Positions 8,116 to 18,383 of a DNA stretch of 64,000 nt are shown here, piece by piece. Positions within the stretch are counted from its first letter, which is position 1. Every line of letters begins with the position of its first letter. Source of the stretch: Mycobacterium sp. EPa45 (GTDB lineage Bacteria; Actinomycetota; Actinomycetes; Mycobacteriales; Mycobacteriaceae); contig NZ_CP011773.1 of NCBI RefSeq assembly GCF_001021385.1, forward strand, positions 1,302,001 to 1,366,000, written 5' to 3'. Position numbers and translations under genes: made by a program. Under the pieces are notes generated by a model that was not told the origin of the DNA, did no database searches, and worked only from the letters and a program-made list of their open reading frames with translations.

Positions 8116-9581
8116 TTCACGATCCTTTTCTCGACGCGGTCGGAGAGTTTGGTGAGCGCCATGATGACGATGAAGTAGATGATGCCGATGATCAGCCACA
8201 TCTCGAACGACTTGTAGTTGCCCGCGATGATGATCCGCCCGGTCTGGGTCAACTCCGCGATGCCGATCACCGACAGGATCGAGGTGTCCTTCAACGTGAT
8301 CACGAACTGGTTGATGTAGGACGGAATCATCGTCCGGATTGCCTGCGGCAGAATCACTTTCCGCATCGTCGGCAGGTATCCGATGCCGAGGCTGCGGGCG
8401 GCCTCCATCTGCCCCTTGTCGACAGACTGGATACCGCCGCGGACGATCTCGGTCATGTAGGCGCCGGCGTTGAGCGACAGCGTGATGATGCCCGCCGTCA
8501 GCGCACTCATCTGGAATCCCAGCGCCGACGGAATACCGAAGTAGATGAAGAATGCCTGCACCAGCAATGGTGTGCCACGGAATATGTCGACGAAAGTGGT
8601 GCCGATGGCACGGAGCCAGATCGCTCGAGACACCCGGAAGAGTCCGAAGATGACGCCGAGAACCAACGCGATGGCGATCGAGATGACCGTCAGGATGACG
8701 GTCATCTTCAGGCCCTGCAGCAGCAGCGGGTAGGTGCTCTTGAGCAGGCCGAGGTACGAGGTGTCGTCGGTGTTGGCCTTGTCGCTGAGGTAGGTGTTGG
8801 TGATCTCGTCGTAGCGGCCTGACTTCTTGAGGTTGTCCAAGCCGGCGTTGAACTTCTTGATCAGCTCGGCGTTGCGGCCCTTGTTCACCGCGAACCCGTA
8901 GCCGGTCGGCTCCTCCTTGGGCCCCACGGTCTTGAACCCGCTGCCCTGCGCGATGTTGTACAACAGCACCGGATAGTCCTCGAATACGGCCTGGGAGTTA
9001 CCGGTCTTCACCTCGTCGAACATCGACGACGAGTCCGCGAACGAGACGACCTGGAAACCGTACTTGTCCTTGATGGAGTTCGCGAAGGTGGCGCCCTGGG
9101 TGCCATTCTTGACGGCCACCTTCTTGCCACGCAGGTCGTCATAGGACTTGATGTCGTTGTTGGTCTTCAGTACCGCCATCTGAATGCCGGACTCGAAGTA
9201 CGGCTCGGAGAAGTCGAAGACCTGCTTGCGCTTGTCGGTGATGGACATGCCGGCGATCACGCCGTCGACCTGGTTGGCCTGCACGGCCTGCAGTGCGGCG
9301 TCGAAGCCGAGTGGTTTGATGTCGACCTTGAACTTCTGGTCCTCGGCGATCGCGCGGATGAGATCCATGTCGATTCCGACGAAATTGCCTTGCTTGTCCT
9401 GGAATTCGAACGGGGCGAAGGTGGTGTCGGTGGCGATCAGATAGGTCTCGCCGTCGGCCGATGCCTGCGCGGGGGTGAACAGTCCCGATGTGAGCATTGT
9501 CAAGGTGGCGACCGCGGCGACTGCGGCCAGCGCTCGCGCGGCACCTCGGTGAGAATTTCGGCGTAACCATCCGGTCGGCAT
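8112..9581 (-). CDS. fused substrate-binding protein/permease of a polar amino-acid ABC transporter
   Basis: One 489-residue polypeptide joins two usually separate subunits. After a signal-like hydrophobic segment ([19 protein letters not shown]) comes an SBP_bac_3 periplasmic-binding domain (about residues 40-270, with [24 protein letters not shown] start and [10 protein letters not shown]), then a HisM/GlnP-type permease (about 285-489) with several membrane helices and the EAA loop [12 protein letters not shown] that contacts the ATPase. Start ATG 9581 follows GGGAGGG at 7 nt; upstream ATGs (9596, 9623) are weaker. With the ATPase at 7342-8115 it forms a complete importer in which the receptor is tethered to the pore, as in the lactococcal GlnP type. 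Confidence 0.93.
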   Translation of the reverse strand: MPTGWLRRNSHRGAARALAAVAAVATLTMLTSGLFTPAQASADGETYLIATDTTFAPFEFQDKQGNFVGIDMDLIRAIAEDQKFKVDIKPLGFDAALQAVQANQVDGVIAGMSITDKRKQVFDFSEPYFESGIQMAVLKTNNDIKSYDDLRGKKVAVKNGTQGATFANSIKDKYGFQVVSFADSSSMFDEVKTGNSQAVFEDYPVLLYNIAQGSGFKTVGPKEEPTGYGFAVNKGRNAELIKKFNAGLDNLKKSGRYDEITNTYLSDKANTDDTSYLGLLKSTYPLLLQGLKMTVILTVISIAIALVLGVIFGLFRVSRAIWLRAIGTTFVDIFRGTPLLVQAFFIYFGIPSALGFQMSALTAGIITLSLNAGAYMTEIVRGGIQSVDKGQMEAARSLGIGYLPTMRKVILPQAIRTMIPSYINQFVITLKDTSILSVIGIAELTQTGRIIIAGNYKSFEMWLIIGIIYFIVIMALTKLSDRVEKRIVK

Positions 9582-9677
9582 GCGCTGCCCTCCCATTTCG
9601 GTGCTTGTGCGCGTGAACTTCACGCTAACGTCACACTCGCTGCGTGTCCGGGTAACCGCCCATCAACGAGGAGTGTC

Positions 9678-10127
9678 ATGACTGTGCGACTGCTGACCGC
9701 CGCCCAGATCGTGCTTGTGTTGTGCGCGGCCATGCCCGGCGCGACCGCTGTGGCGACGCCACCGGACGGAGACGCGGCGCGCACCGACATCGCCAAGGGC
9801 ACCACCGAGACTCCGATATCCATCACCACCGACGGCCCAACGACGCTTGTGGTGCAGAGCCTGGTCATGCAACCGGGCGCAGGCAGCGGATGGCACAGCC
9901 ATCCCGGGACGGAACTGTCGGTCATCAACAGCGGGTCGGTGTCGTTGCAGACGGCGACCGCATGCGCTCCGGTGACTTACGGTGCGGGACAGGCGGTGTT
10001 CATTGCGGCGGGCGTGCCGCACCGGGTCGTCAACGACTCGGGCACCGAAGCGCAGATCGTCCTCACGTACACGCTTCCCGCTGACGCCCCGGTTCGCGCG
10101 GATGCTCCGGACGCGTGCCCGAACTAG
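9678..10127 (+). CDS. exported cupin-domain protein
   Basis: A 149-residue protein with an N-terminal signal peptide (LTAAQIVLVLCAAMPGATAVA) and a single small cupin barrel. The metal-binding cupin motifs are visible: WHSHPGTELSVINSG (His-x-His ... Glu) and PHRVV (last His), a set compatible with Fe, Mn or Ni. Two cysteines (TACAP, DACPN) may pair in the oxidising exterior. ATG 9678 follows GAGGAG. The gene is divergent from the amino-acid transporter operon across 96 bp. The reaction, if any, is unknown; secreted cupins often act as sugar- or hormone-like ligand binders or dioxygenases. Confidence 0.82.
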   Translation: MTVRLLTAAQIVLVLCAAMPGATAVATPPDGDAARTDIAKGTTETPISITTDGPTTLVVQSLVMQPGAGSGWHSHPGTELSVINSGSVSLQTATACAPVTYGAGQAVFIAAGVPHRVVNDSGTEAQIVLTYTLPADAPVRADAPDACPN

Positions 10128-10225
10128 TGGATCGCATACAGCGCCCGATGCCTCGGCGCGCAACCTCTGCGGTGCAACCGAATCGCTGTCCACGCCGGGG
10201 ATGAGGCGATCCCGCCGCGCTGCCC

Positions 10226-10891
10226 TCAGCCCTGCTCGACGGTGTTCGAGAAGCCGGATTTGTCGACCTCCGGCGAGCCGCCGTGATAGGTGACCTTGTT
10301 GTCCATCCCGGACGCTTCGATGGTGTCAGCCGCGTCGACGGTCACCACATTGTTCATGCCCGACACCTGAACGTGCCTGCAGTGTCCGGTGATCACCACG
10401 GTGTTGTCCATACCGCTGATGGTGACCACGCTGTCGTTACAGGCGAGCCGCTTGTTCTCGTTGACGCCCGAGACGCTGAGGTTGCTTCCCGGTACCGGCG
10501 GCGCCACGGTGGCGGCCGAGTTCGATGGGGGAGTCGGGGTGTTTCGGCTGGGCCGGGTGGCCGTGGTGAACGTGCCACCGCCACCGGAGATGGTCGGCAG
10601 GCCCGGTGAGGTCCGGCTGGCGTTGAGGTGGTTGGCGACCAAGATCGCGCCACCGCCGACGGTGAGCCCAAGTATCAACAGCACGAACACAATCCAACCG
10701 AGGCGAAGTCCCGGTGCGGATGGGACCGACGGCGGCGGCATCGGTGGTCCGTAGTACGGCGGTGGGGGCGGCGGGGGTGGCGACCAACTGCCCGGTGGGA
10801 CGGTGGTTCCCAGCTCGCTGGTGTGCGCCTGTTCGGTCAACGGACGCTCGAGTTGCTGAATCCGCTTTTCGGGATCGTCTTCGGGGTTCAT
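10226..10891 (-). CDS. membrane-anchored DUF3060 protein
   Basis: 221 residues: an N-terminal charged helix (DPEKRIQQLERPL), a Pro-rich cytoplasmic linker with a run of eight prolines, one transmembrane helix (LGWIVFVLLILGLTVGGGAIL), a Ser/Thr/Pro linker, and a C-terminal DUF3060 repeat domain (about 145-221). The latter has the repeated SGMDN / VSGMNN / ASGMDN phrase, a beta-solenoid-like pattern with two Cys (ACND, GHCR). DUF3060 proteins are surface or secreted in mycobacteria; function unknown. No strong neighbour relation is evident, though the flanking TetR gene is on the same strand. Confidence 0.85.
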   Translation of the reverse strand: MNPEDDPEKRIQQLERPLTEQAHTSELGTTVPPGSWSPPPPPPPPYYGPPMPPPSVPSAPGLRLGWIVFVLLILGLTVGGGAILVANHLNASRTSPGLPTISGGGGTFTTATRPSRNTPTPPSNSAATVAPPVPGSNLSVSGVNENKRLACNDSVVTISGMDNTVVITGHCRHVQVSGMNNVVTVDAADTIEASGMDNKVTYHGGSPEVDKSGFSNTVEQG

Positions 10892-10989
10892 CGCGTGGCG
10901 CTCCTCGTTCCGGTTACCGACAGAATATTGCCCATCGGTGCCTGTCCGGTGGGGTTAGGCCGCATCCGATCGTCCGGTCATCGCGGCGG

Positions 10990-11586
10990 TCAGGCCGGCA
11001 GCAGTAGCCGAACGGCATGGGCGACCACGGCGTCGACATCGTCGCCGAGAGTGCCTGCCAGCCACTGCTGGGCCAGCTCGGCCATCGCACCCGCATACAT
11101 CGCGGCCCCGACTTCGGTTGCCACCCGGTCGGATTCGGGCGCGGCGCGGCGATGCTCCTCGAGGACGAGCTCGCGGACGTGGTCCTGGGCCAATGTGCGT
11201 CGTGCGGCCAGGACCGGGTTGCTGCGAGCCTCCGTGAACAGGATCTTGCCGCGCCGCGGGTCGGCGGAGCTGAAGTCGAGCACCGCCCGGATGCCGGCCT
11301 GCAACCGGGATCGTCCGTCGCGGGCGCTGGCCATCACCGAAATCAGGATTGCGCCGAGTTCTCCTGCCACCTCGTCATACACGGCGCCCAGGAGTGCGTC
11401 GGTGTCAGCGAAACTTTCGTAGAAATATCGGGTGTTGAGTTCGGCCGCCCGGCACACCGATCGCACCGACACGGCGGCTTCGCCGCCGTCCCCGAACAAG
11501 GCGAAGGCGGCGCGGACCAGAAGAGTCCGCCGCTCGGCCTGTCGGTCTGCGGCGGACAATCCTGCCCACCGGGTGGCACTCGGCAT
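10990..11586 (-). CDS. TetR-family transcriptional regulator
   Basis: A 198-residue TetR repressor. The N-terminal helix-turn-helix runs from RRTLLVRAAFALFGDGG through VSVRSVCRAAELNTRYFYESFADTDALL (recognition helix LNTRYFY). The C-terminal ligand domain is typical of mycobacterial TetR proteins, with TEARSNPVLAARR. It is transcribed away from the DUF2236 oxygenase gene (11679-12683), and the 92-bp gap between them holds a perfect 16-bp inverted repeat (11629-11644), so it very likely controls that gene and itself. The inducing ligand is unknown. Confidence 0.92.
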   Translation of the reverse strand: MPSATRWAGLSAADRQAERRTLLVRAAFALFGDGGEAAVSVRSVCRAAELNTRYFYESFADTDALLGAVYDEVAGELGAILISVMASARDGRSRLQAGIRAVLDFSSADPRRGKILFTEARSNPVLAARRTLAQDHVRELVLEEHRRAAPESDRVATEVGAAMYAGAMAELAQQWLAGTLGDDVDAVVAHAVRLLLPA

Positions 11587-11628
11587 GGGCTGAGGATATA
11601 CACCGCCGGGCTGATGCCGTGTTATTTT

Positions 11629-11644
11629 GGTTACGGGCGTAACC
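11629..11644. promoter_or_regulatory. TetR operator candidate
   Basis: A perfect inverted repeat with 7-bp arms and a 2-bp centre: GGTTACG-GG-CGTAACC. It is the only strong palindrome in the divergent TetR/DUF2236 intergenic region and lies 35 bp upstream of the oxygenase start. Size and symmetry fit a TetR dimer site. Confidence 0.75.
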
Positions 11645-11678
11645 AGAACCGCACGCTCGCTGAAAGGAGCCGGCCGAG

Positions 11679-12683
11679 ATGAAACTGCTGCTGCCGCACC
11701 AACTTCTCGAACGCAAGATCAGGGGCGACTTCGACAAGAACATCCGCGGGCAGTTCTTTCGTGGCCTGGAGTTCGCCGAACCCGAGGGCGACCCGGGGTG
11801 GTTCGGACCCGGCAGCGCCGTCTGGCATGTCCATTCGCACACCTCCGCGCTGATCTTCGGATTGCAGTGCGCCGCGTTCATCGAACGCTTCGACCCGAGC
11901 ATCTTCTGGATGGGGTCCGACCATTCCCGGGTCGTCGAGCACGACGAGGATGGCAATCCCACCGGCCGGCTGGACCTCAAGGGATCGGGTGTGCGGCTGG
12001 CGCATTCCGTCGCGTTCTTCATCGGAACCGCCTACGGCTCGACCGCCACGGCCGAACGAGTCGCCCAGACTGTGCGGGCCATGCACCACACCATCAAGGG
12101 GGTCCGGCCGGACGGCCTGCCCTATGACGCCGACGACCCGGATTGGCTGCGCTGGAACTACGCCACCGTGGTGTGGGGGATCGCAACGGGCCACGAGCTC
12201 TACCACCCGACGCCGCTGCGCAACATCGACCGGTACTACGGCGAGTTCGTCCGGGTCGGCCATGCGCTCGGCGGTACCGACCTGCCGGCGACCAAGGCCG
12301 AGACGCTCGAGTGCCTGCGCTCGTACCTGCCGAAGCTGGCGCTGACCCACGGCGCGGCCATGTTCACCGGCCCTAATCTGCAGAACAACCCGGATGTCCC
12401 GCAGGAAGCCAAGTTCTTCGACTGGGCGATCCGCGACAGCATGCCGGACTGGGCAGCGCAGATGCTCGGTCACCAGCCGCCGCATCCGGTCGAACGTGCC
12501 GCCCGGCGCGCGGCTACCTGGGCCGCGCTCAACGGCGCGCATCTCGCACTGGACCCGCTGCCAGAGTTTCGGCAGGCGTGCCGACGCGTCGCCAAGGGCA
12601 CAGCCGTCGACCACACCGAACCGTCCTACGTGTTGGGCAGCGATCCGGTCCGCAGCCGGGAGACCGTCGAACAGATGGTGTGA
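11679..12683 (+). CDS. DUF2236 (oxygenase MpaB / latex-clearing-protein-like) family protein
   Basis: A 334-residue predicted all-helical b-type heme oxygenase of the DUF2236 family, related to MpaB'/Lcp. Recognisable segments are GPGSAVWHVHSHTSALIFG, the FIGTAYGS loop, MHHTIKGVRPDG and WNYATVVWG with conserved His/Arg positions near the presumed heme. ATG 11679 has AAGGAG at 11665-11670. It is divergent from a TetR gene with an operator between them, which suggests induction by a small hydrophobic substrate. Several mycobacterial paralogues of this family exist; the substrate cannot be named. Confidence 0.85.
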   Translation: MKLLLPHQLLERKIRGDFDKNIRGQFFRGLEFAEPEGDPGWFGPGSAVWHVHSHTSALIFGLQCAAFIERFDPSIFWMGSDHSRVVEHDEDGNPTGRLDLKGSGVRLAHSVAFFIGTAYGSTATAERVAQTVRAMHHTIKGVRPDGLPYDADDPDWLRWNYATVVWGIATGHELYHPTPLRNIDRYYGEFVRVGHALGGTDLPATKAETLECLRSYLPKLALTHGAAMFTGPNLQNNPDVPQEAKFFDWAIRDSMPDWAAQMLGHQPPHPVERAARRAATWAALNGAHLALDPLPEFRQACRRVAKGTAVDHTEPSYVLGSDPVRSRETVEQMV

Positions 12684-13173
12684 CCTGAACCACTGGCGAA
12701 TTGCTGAGATTCACTCGCTAACCACGCCGATCAGCGAACATGCTCGTGTTCAAGATCGGCGATCGGCCCGGCAGGTCGTGCCGGACCTCCGCGGGCGTCA
12801 ATTTCTTAAGGAATTTCCTTAAGAATTTAGACGCGACTGAGGCATTGTGATCTCTGCCTCTTTCGGGTTCGCGCCGGTAAGAATTTCTAAGCCCGCGTCA
12901 TGTTCGGTTGCTCGTTTTGTGATCTTGAATCACAGTGAAGACGCAGCGCAGACAGTGTTTTTGCGTGGGCGCCGGGCTATTGCAACAAATTGATAACGAT
13001 CCCTGCCTAAGCGTCTGCTGAGATCTTCGGGGCGCTTCGTAATGGGTTCTGAAAAGCCGCGAATTCTCTATGAATTGACTCGCTACACTCGATCAAGGCA
13101 GTTACCGGCAGGTAACGCGAAAACGACTAAAGACAATGTGCGGCGTAGTACAGGCCGCCGGAGGTGCGAGACC
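12684..13173. other. 490-bp intergenic region with AT-rich palindromes
   Basis: No gene is seen here. The region is markedly more AT-rich than its surroundings and holds a large perfect inverted repeat (listed separately), a weaker related site TAAGAATTTCTAA (12878-12890), a second inverted repeat TGTGAT-CTTGA-ATCACA (12918-12934), and a good -10 hexamer TACACT (13084-13089) about 85 bp before the start of the beta-propeller gene. The open frame that extends that gene upstream to 13042 has non-coding composition. Confidence 0.55.
12795..12834. repeat. long AT-rich inverted repeat
   Basis: Perfect 11-bp arms TTCTTAAGGAA (12803-12813) and TTCCTTAAGAA (12815-12825) around a single T, flanked by further complementary arms GCGTC (12795-12799) and GACGC (12830-12834) with short AT spacers. 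In a genome of this GC content such a block is improbable by chance. It may be an operator, a phage or plasmid-like site, or a hairpin ending the DUF2236 transcript; it lacks the T-tail of a classical terminator. Confidence 0.8.
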
Positions 13174-14313
13174 ATGGCAAACACAACGGGAGTTACGGAA
13201 GGGTCGAATGTCACCGGTGTTGCGGTGGCGGAGCGGGTCGCCGCTGAACACTCTTTGTGGCTGTCGTCGCTGCCGACGATCCGTCGCGCGCCGATCAGTG
13301 ACATGCTGCCGCAACTGCTGGGCAGCGCCGGTTTGGAGCCGCTGACCGACCCGATCGCCGCGCCGGTCATGACCGTCGCGCGCACGCTTTCGGTCGGGCA
13401 CGGACCCGTCAGTGACATCGCCGTCAGCTCCGACGGCCGCTATCTCGTCACTGCCCACTACGGCGCCGACGTGGTGTGCGTCATCGACACGGCGACGCTG
13501 TCGGTGACTGCGACGATCGACGGGCTCAGCGAGCCCTATTCGGCAGTCATCGTCGGTGACCGCGCTTACGTGAGTGCGGCCTCCAACGCCGAGGACGCCG
13601 TCGTTGCCGTCGACACCCGCGCTGCGGCACCGTTGGCCGCCAAGACATTCGACCTGACCATCTGCGGCCTGGCCGTCAGCCCGGTCGGCGATGTGCTCTA
13701 CGTCGGAAGAACCGGGGACGACACGGTCGACATCGCTGTCATCGACATCGAGTCCGGCTCCGTCAGCAGCATCGCGATTCCCGCCGCGCCGGGCGCCGCC
13801 ATCGAGACGGTCCGAATCAACGCCGACGGCAGCCGCCTGTTCGCCGCGCTGACCACGCCGGTGGGGGGCATGCTCGCGATTGTGGACACCAAGACCCGCA
13901 CGGTCAGAGCCGGCATTCCGATCGCCGGATCGATCGGTGACATCGCCGTTATGCCCAACGGCCGCACCGTGTTCGCCACTGGTTGCGACGCCGAGCTCGG
14001 TGGCGCCATCCATGTCATCGACGTCGCCCGCGCCCGGGTCGCCGACACCATCGATATGGGCGGCGTCCCCACGCAGCTGGTGCTCGGCCGCGGAGGCGCC
14101 TGCGCCTACATCGTCGACCGTGACGAGATCGTCGTGATGTGCACCGCCACCACCGAGATCGTGGACAGTGTCGTCATCGGCCCGCAGCTCTCCTGCCTGG
14201 CCGCCGACCCCGTCCGCAACCGGTTGTACGCAGCGGACTACACGGGCGCGATCACTGCGGTTCGGCTGGATCCGCCGGCTCAGCAGCCGCAGTTGGCCGT
14301 CGCGGCCTCCTGA
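13174..14313 (+). CDS. YVTN/cytochrome-D1-like beta-propeller protein
   Basis: A 379-residue protein. After an N-terminal helical part (about residues 1-75) it has six to seven 40-45-residue beta-propeller blades with the typical pattern ISDIAVSSDGRYLV...YGADVVCVIDTATLSV, repeated as LAVSPVGDVLYVGR, VRINADGSRLF, IAVMPNGRTVFATG and CLAADPVRNRLYAADY. No signal peptide or transmembrane helix is evident. ATG 13174 follows GGAGG (13160-13164). Such propellers usually bind partners or small ligands; no catalytic site is visible. Its unusually long, palindrome-bearing upstream region suggests tight regulation. Confidence 0.85.
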   Translation: MANTTGVTEGSNVTGVAVAERVAAEHSLWLSSLPTIRRAPISDMLPQLLGSAGLEPLTDPIAAPVMTVARTLSVGHGPVSDIAVSSDGRYLVTAHYGADVVCVIDTATLSVTATIDGLSEPYSAVIVGDRAYVSAASNAEDAVVAVDTRAAAPLAAKTFDLTICGLAVSPVGDVLYVGRTGDDTVDIAVIDIESGSVSSIAIPAAPGAAIETVRINADGSRLFAALTTPVGGMLAIVDTKTRTVRAGIPIAGSIGDIAVMPNGRTVFATGCDAELGGAIHVIDVARARVADTIDMGGVPTQLVLGRGGACAYIVDRDEIVVMCTATTEIVDSVVIGPQLSCLAADPVRNRLYAADYTGAITAVRLDPPAQQPQLAVAAS

Positions 14314-14334
14314 TCCGCCTGCCACGATGGAGTC

Positions 14335-14721
14335 ATGACCTCGACTCCACGGCAGCGCGTCGTCAACTTCGTTCAGCGGCGGTTCGCCAATCCGATGATG
14401 CGGCTGATCCCGATCCAGACCCTGCTGGAAACCACCGGGCGGAAATCGGGACAACCGCGGACCACCCCGATTGGCGGGCGGCTGGACGGAGACAAGTTCT
14501 GGCTGGTCTCGGAATTCGGTGATCGATCGCAATACGTGCGCAATATCGCGGCCAACCCGCGGGTGCGGGTCCGCGTTCGCGGACGCTGGCACACCGGCAC
14601 CGCAGTTGTCCTACCCGAGGACGACGCGCGGGCGCGGCTGGCCGAACTTCCGCGGATGAACAGTGCTGCGGTACGCGCGATGGGAGACAACCTGCTCACC
14701 ATCCGCGTCGATCTCGACTAG
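14335..14721 (+). CDS. DDN-type deazaflavin (F420)-dependent nitroreductase family protein
   Basis: 128 residues of the flavin/deazaflavin-dependent oxidoreductase-A (DDN) family, a split beta-barrel fold that binds coenzyme F420. The family pattern LLETTGRKSGQPRTTPI, WLVSEFGDRSQYVRNIAANPRVRVRVRGRW and the late MNSAAVRAMGDN are present. Members reduce quinones or nitro compounds with F420H2; the substrate is not predictable. It follows the beta-propeller gene on the same strand (21-bp gap) and may be co-transcribed. Confidence 0.9.
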   Translation: MTSTPRQRVVNFVQRRFANPMMRLIPIQTLLETTGRKSGQPRTTPIGGRLDGDKFWLVSEFGDRSQYVRNIAANPRVRVRVRGRWHTGTAVVLPEDDARARLAELPRMNSAAVRAMGDNLLTIRVDLD

Positions 14722-14725
14722 CGCG

Positions 14726-15040
14726 CTAGTGGGCGCTGCAGTCCAGTGACACCGAGATCGTCTGGCTGGTGACGACCGGCACCAGGATGGTGCGATCGTT
14801 GCCGCGGCCGGGCCCCGTGTACGGCACCCACTGGGTGACGGTCTGCGGGTTGCGCACGTTGGTGACGACGCACTTCGACATGGGACCGGTGCCGATGCGG
14901 TCGATGTTGACGGTGTACCCCTGGCTCTGCAGCTGGCTGATCGTGGCCTGAGCGCCGCTGTCGGCCAAGGCCGTCGCGGCCGGTCCGGCGATGATGCCAC
15001 CCACTGCCGCCACCGCGGCGAGCGCAAATGCGGTCCGCAT
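14726..15040 (-). CDS. small exported protein of unknown function
   Basis: 104 residues with a signal peptide ([26 protein letters not shown]). The mature part begins with the phrase GAQATISQLQSQGYTVNIDRIGTG, common in short exported mycobacterial proteins, and has two cysteines (KCVV and LDCSAH) likely to form a disulfide. ATG 15040 follows GGAGG at 7 nt; a longer frame to 15142 has no such support. It ends 4 bp from the end of the DDN-like gene, tail to tail. No function is known to me. Confidence 0.85.
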   Translation of the reverse strand: MRTAFALAAVAAVGGIIAGPAATALADSGAQATISQLQSQGYTVNIDRIGTGPMSKCVVTNVRNPQTVTQWVPYTGPGRGNDRTILVPVVTSQTISVSLDCSAH

Positions 15041-15288
15041 GATCGCGCCTCCTCTTGTCCGACCCAATGATCCACCTCTTACATCGTCGTTGCTGTCGAA
15101 AACGTTCCCGCCGCCGCTCCGGCCTGGGGTTTGTTTAGCCACTGCGGTGCCGGGAACCCGAACCCCCGGACGGGCGTGGGGCGACGGTCAACGAAGATCG
15201 GCGCCGCAAGGTGCGCCTGCTCGCGCGGGATGCGTCGGCGCGCATGCGCCTCATCCCGCATCGCATCAACAGTCATCGAGGAGGACCC

Positions 15289-15519
15289 ATGGGCAACAGT
15301 GGACCCGAAGAGGGCATCAAGGGCGTCGTCGAAGACGTCAAGGGCAAGGCCAAGGAAGCCGTCGGCACCGTGACCGGCCGCGGCGACCTCACCGAAGAGG
15401 GCAAGGCCCAGCAGGACAAGGCCGAAGCGCAGCGTGACGCTGCCGCCAAGGAAGCCGAGGCCGAGAAGGCCCGCGGCGAGGCCAAGACCCAAGAGAAGCG
15501 ACAAGAGTCGCACCAGTAA
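15289..15519 (+). CDS. CsbD-like stress-response protein
   Basis: A 76-residue, highly charged and probably disordered/helical protein of the CsbD family: GIKGVVEDVKGKAKEAVGTVTGRGDLTEEGKAQQDKAEAQ region with its Lys/Glu/Ala repeats. In other bacteria csbD genes are general-stress (alternative sigma factor) regulated and of unknown function. ATG 15289 is preceded by GAGGAGG. A strong intrinsic terminator follows at 15531-15559, so it appears to be a single-gene transcript. Confidence 0.92.
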   Translation: MGNSGPEEGIKGVVEDVKGKAKEAVGTVTGRGDLTEEGKAQQDKAEAQRDAAAKEAEAEKARGEAKTQEKRQESHQ

Positions 15520-15530
15520 CACATCCGCAG

Positions 15531-15559
15531 AGGCCCGGCCGACGGTGTTGGCCGGGCCT
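15531..15559 (+). terminator. intrinsic terminator after csbD-like gene
   Basis: A perfect 10-bp stem, AGGCCCGGCC (15531-15540) with GGCCGGGCCT (15550-15559), a 9-nt loop, followed by TTGTG. It lies 11 bp after the csbD stop codon. Confidence 0.85.
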
Positions 15560-15673
15560 TTGTGCGCTCCGCCTCAGGCAGTGAGTCGCGACGAAACTGC
15601 AAGCGCGCCAGGCGAGTTGCTCACACCCACGTCGAGCAGTTGCCAACGCCACAGTGTGCCAACCGGTTTTGCG

Positions 15674-16705
15674 GTGAATTCCACCCCGGTGACGACCACA
15701 GAACTGCCGTCGCGCACGCGCGTGCGGCTCCGGCACGAGGTCCTGCGCCTCGATGACGGCCACCGCGTCGGCATCTCGATCGGCGGACGGGGCGTGCCGC
15801 TGGTGTTTCTGCACGGCTACGGCCTCAACGCGCGCGCATACCTGCGGCTGCTGAGCCGCCTGGGCGGTCTCGGATTCACCGTCATCGCCTTGGACGCTGC
15901 GGGTCACGGGGGAACGCCGACGCTGCCCGCCGAGGCCACCCTCGAAGGCCGGGTGGATCTGACGCTGCGTGCCCTGGATGCGCTGGGCATCGGCAAGGCG
16001 GTGTTCCTCGGTCACTCGATGGGTGGCCGGATGATCGTCGACCTCGGCGCCCGCGCGCCCGAACGGGTGTTGGCCGCGGTATTGCTCAACGCTGCCGCGG
16101 GCGCACCGTTCGACGAATCGATCTCGCCCGGGCGCCGCTCGCCGCGCGCGCTGGCCGAACGCCTGCTCGCTGTCGCTGTCGACGCGCAGGGCGATCCGAG
16201 ACGATTACCGATCAACGAACTGGCCGGCTATATGCGGCTGATGGCGGGCGCACTGGCCCGCAACGCCCGTGCGCCGCTCGGACTGACCGGGTCGTTGCGG
16301 GCGCTGCTCGGCTCCGGTGACTTCACGACCAAGTTGGCGGCAATGCGCGACAACGATGTGGCGACGATCGTCGTGCACGGCGAAAAGGATCGGGTAGTGC
16401 CGTTCGAGAACGCCGTCGACATGGCCGAGCGGGCCGACGCAGCCCTTTACCGCGTTCCGGGCGCACACCATTCCTGGATGCTTGCCCACCCGCGCCAGGC
16501 CGCCGACATGATGCGCCAATTGCTCGACGCCGACCTCGGCCGAGTGCTCGCGCATCGGAGCACACCGCAATTGGCTGCCGACGAACTCGATCCCGTCGAG
16601 CTCGAGCTACTCCGGTCGCCGGCTCCGCGCCGTCGGCCGCCGCGCCGCCGGTTCGCCTTCCGGTGGCCGACGCGCCGCCGGTCGCCGATGGCATTGACCG
16701 GGTAG
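15674..16705 (+). CDS. alpha/beta hydrolase
   Basis: An alpha/beta-fold hydrolase of about 343 residues. The catalytic triad is visible: Ser in GHSMGG, Asp in EKDRVVP, His in PGAHHSW; the oxyanion-hole segment is FLHGYGLNA. The C-terminal tail of about 30 residues is very rich in Arg and Pro (PAPRRRPPRRRF...), probably disordered. The start is uncertain: GTG at 15656, 15674 and 15689 are all possible and none has a good ribosome site. Substrate unknown; the location just before an acyl-CoA synthetase hints at lipid or ester metabolism. Confidence 0.85.
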   Translation: MNSTPVTTTELPSRTRVRLRHEVLRLDDGHRVGISIGGRGVPLVFLHGYGLNARAYLRLLSRLGGLGFTVIALDAAGHGGTPTLPAEATLEGRVDLTLRALDALGIGKAVFLGHSMGGRMIVDLGARAPERVLAAVLLNAAAGAPFDESISPGRRSPRALAERLLAVAVDAQGDPRRLPINELAGYMRLMAGALARNARAPLGLTGSLRALLGSGDFTTKLAAMRDNDVATIVVHGEKDRVVPFENAVDMAERADAALYRVPGAHHSWMLAHPRQAADMMRQLLDADLGRVLAHRSTPQLAADELDPVELELLRSPAPRRRPPRRRFAFRWPTRRRSPMALTG

Positions 16706-16751
16706 GCGATCCCAGACCTGCCGGGTGGTCCGTCGCGCTAGATTCGGGCGT

Positions 16752-18379
<1,628 letters not shown>

Positions 18380-18383
<4 letters not shown>

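Noticed and set aside
12918..12934. Canonical CRP site
   Set aside because: Spacing is N7 between TGTGA and TCACA, not N6.
13102..14592. 496-residue minus-strand frame
   Set aside because: Asp/Gly/Arg-rich shadow of the beta-propeller gene.
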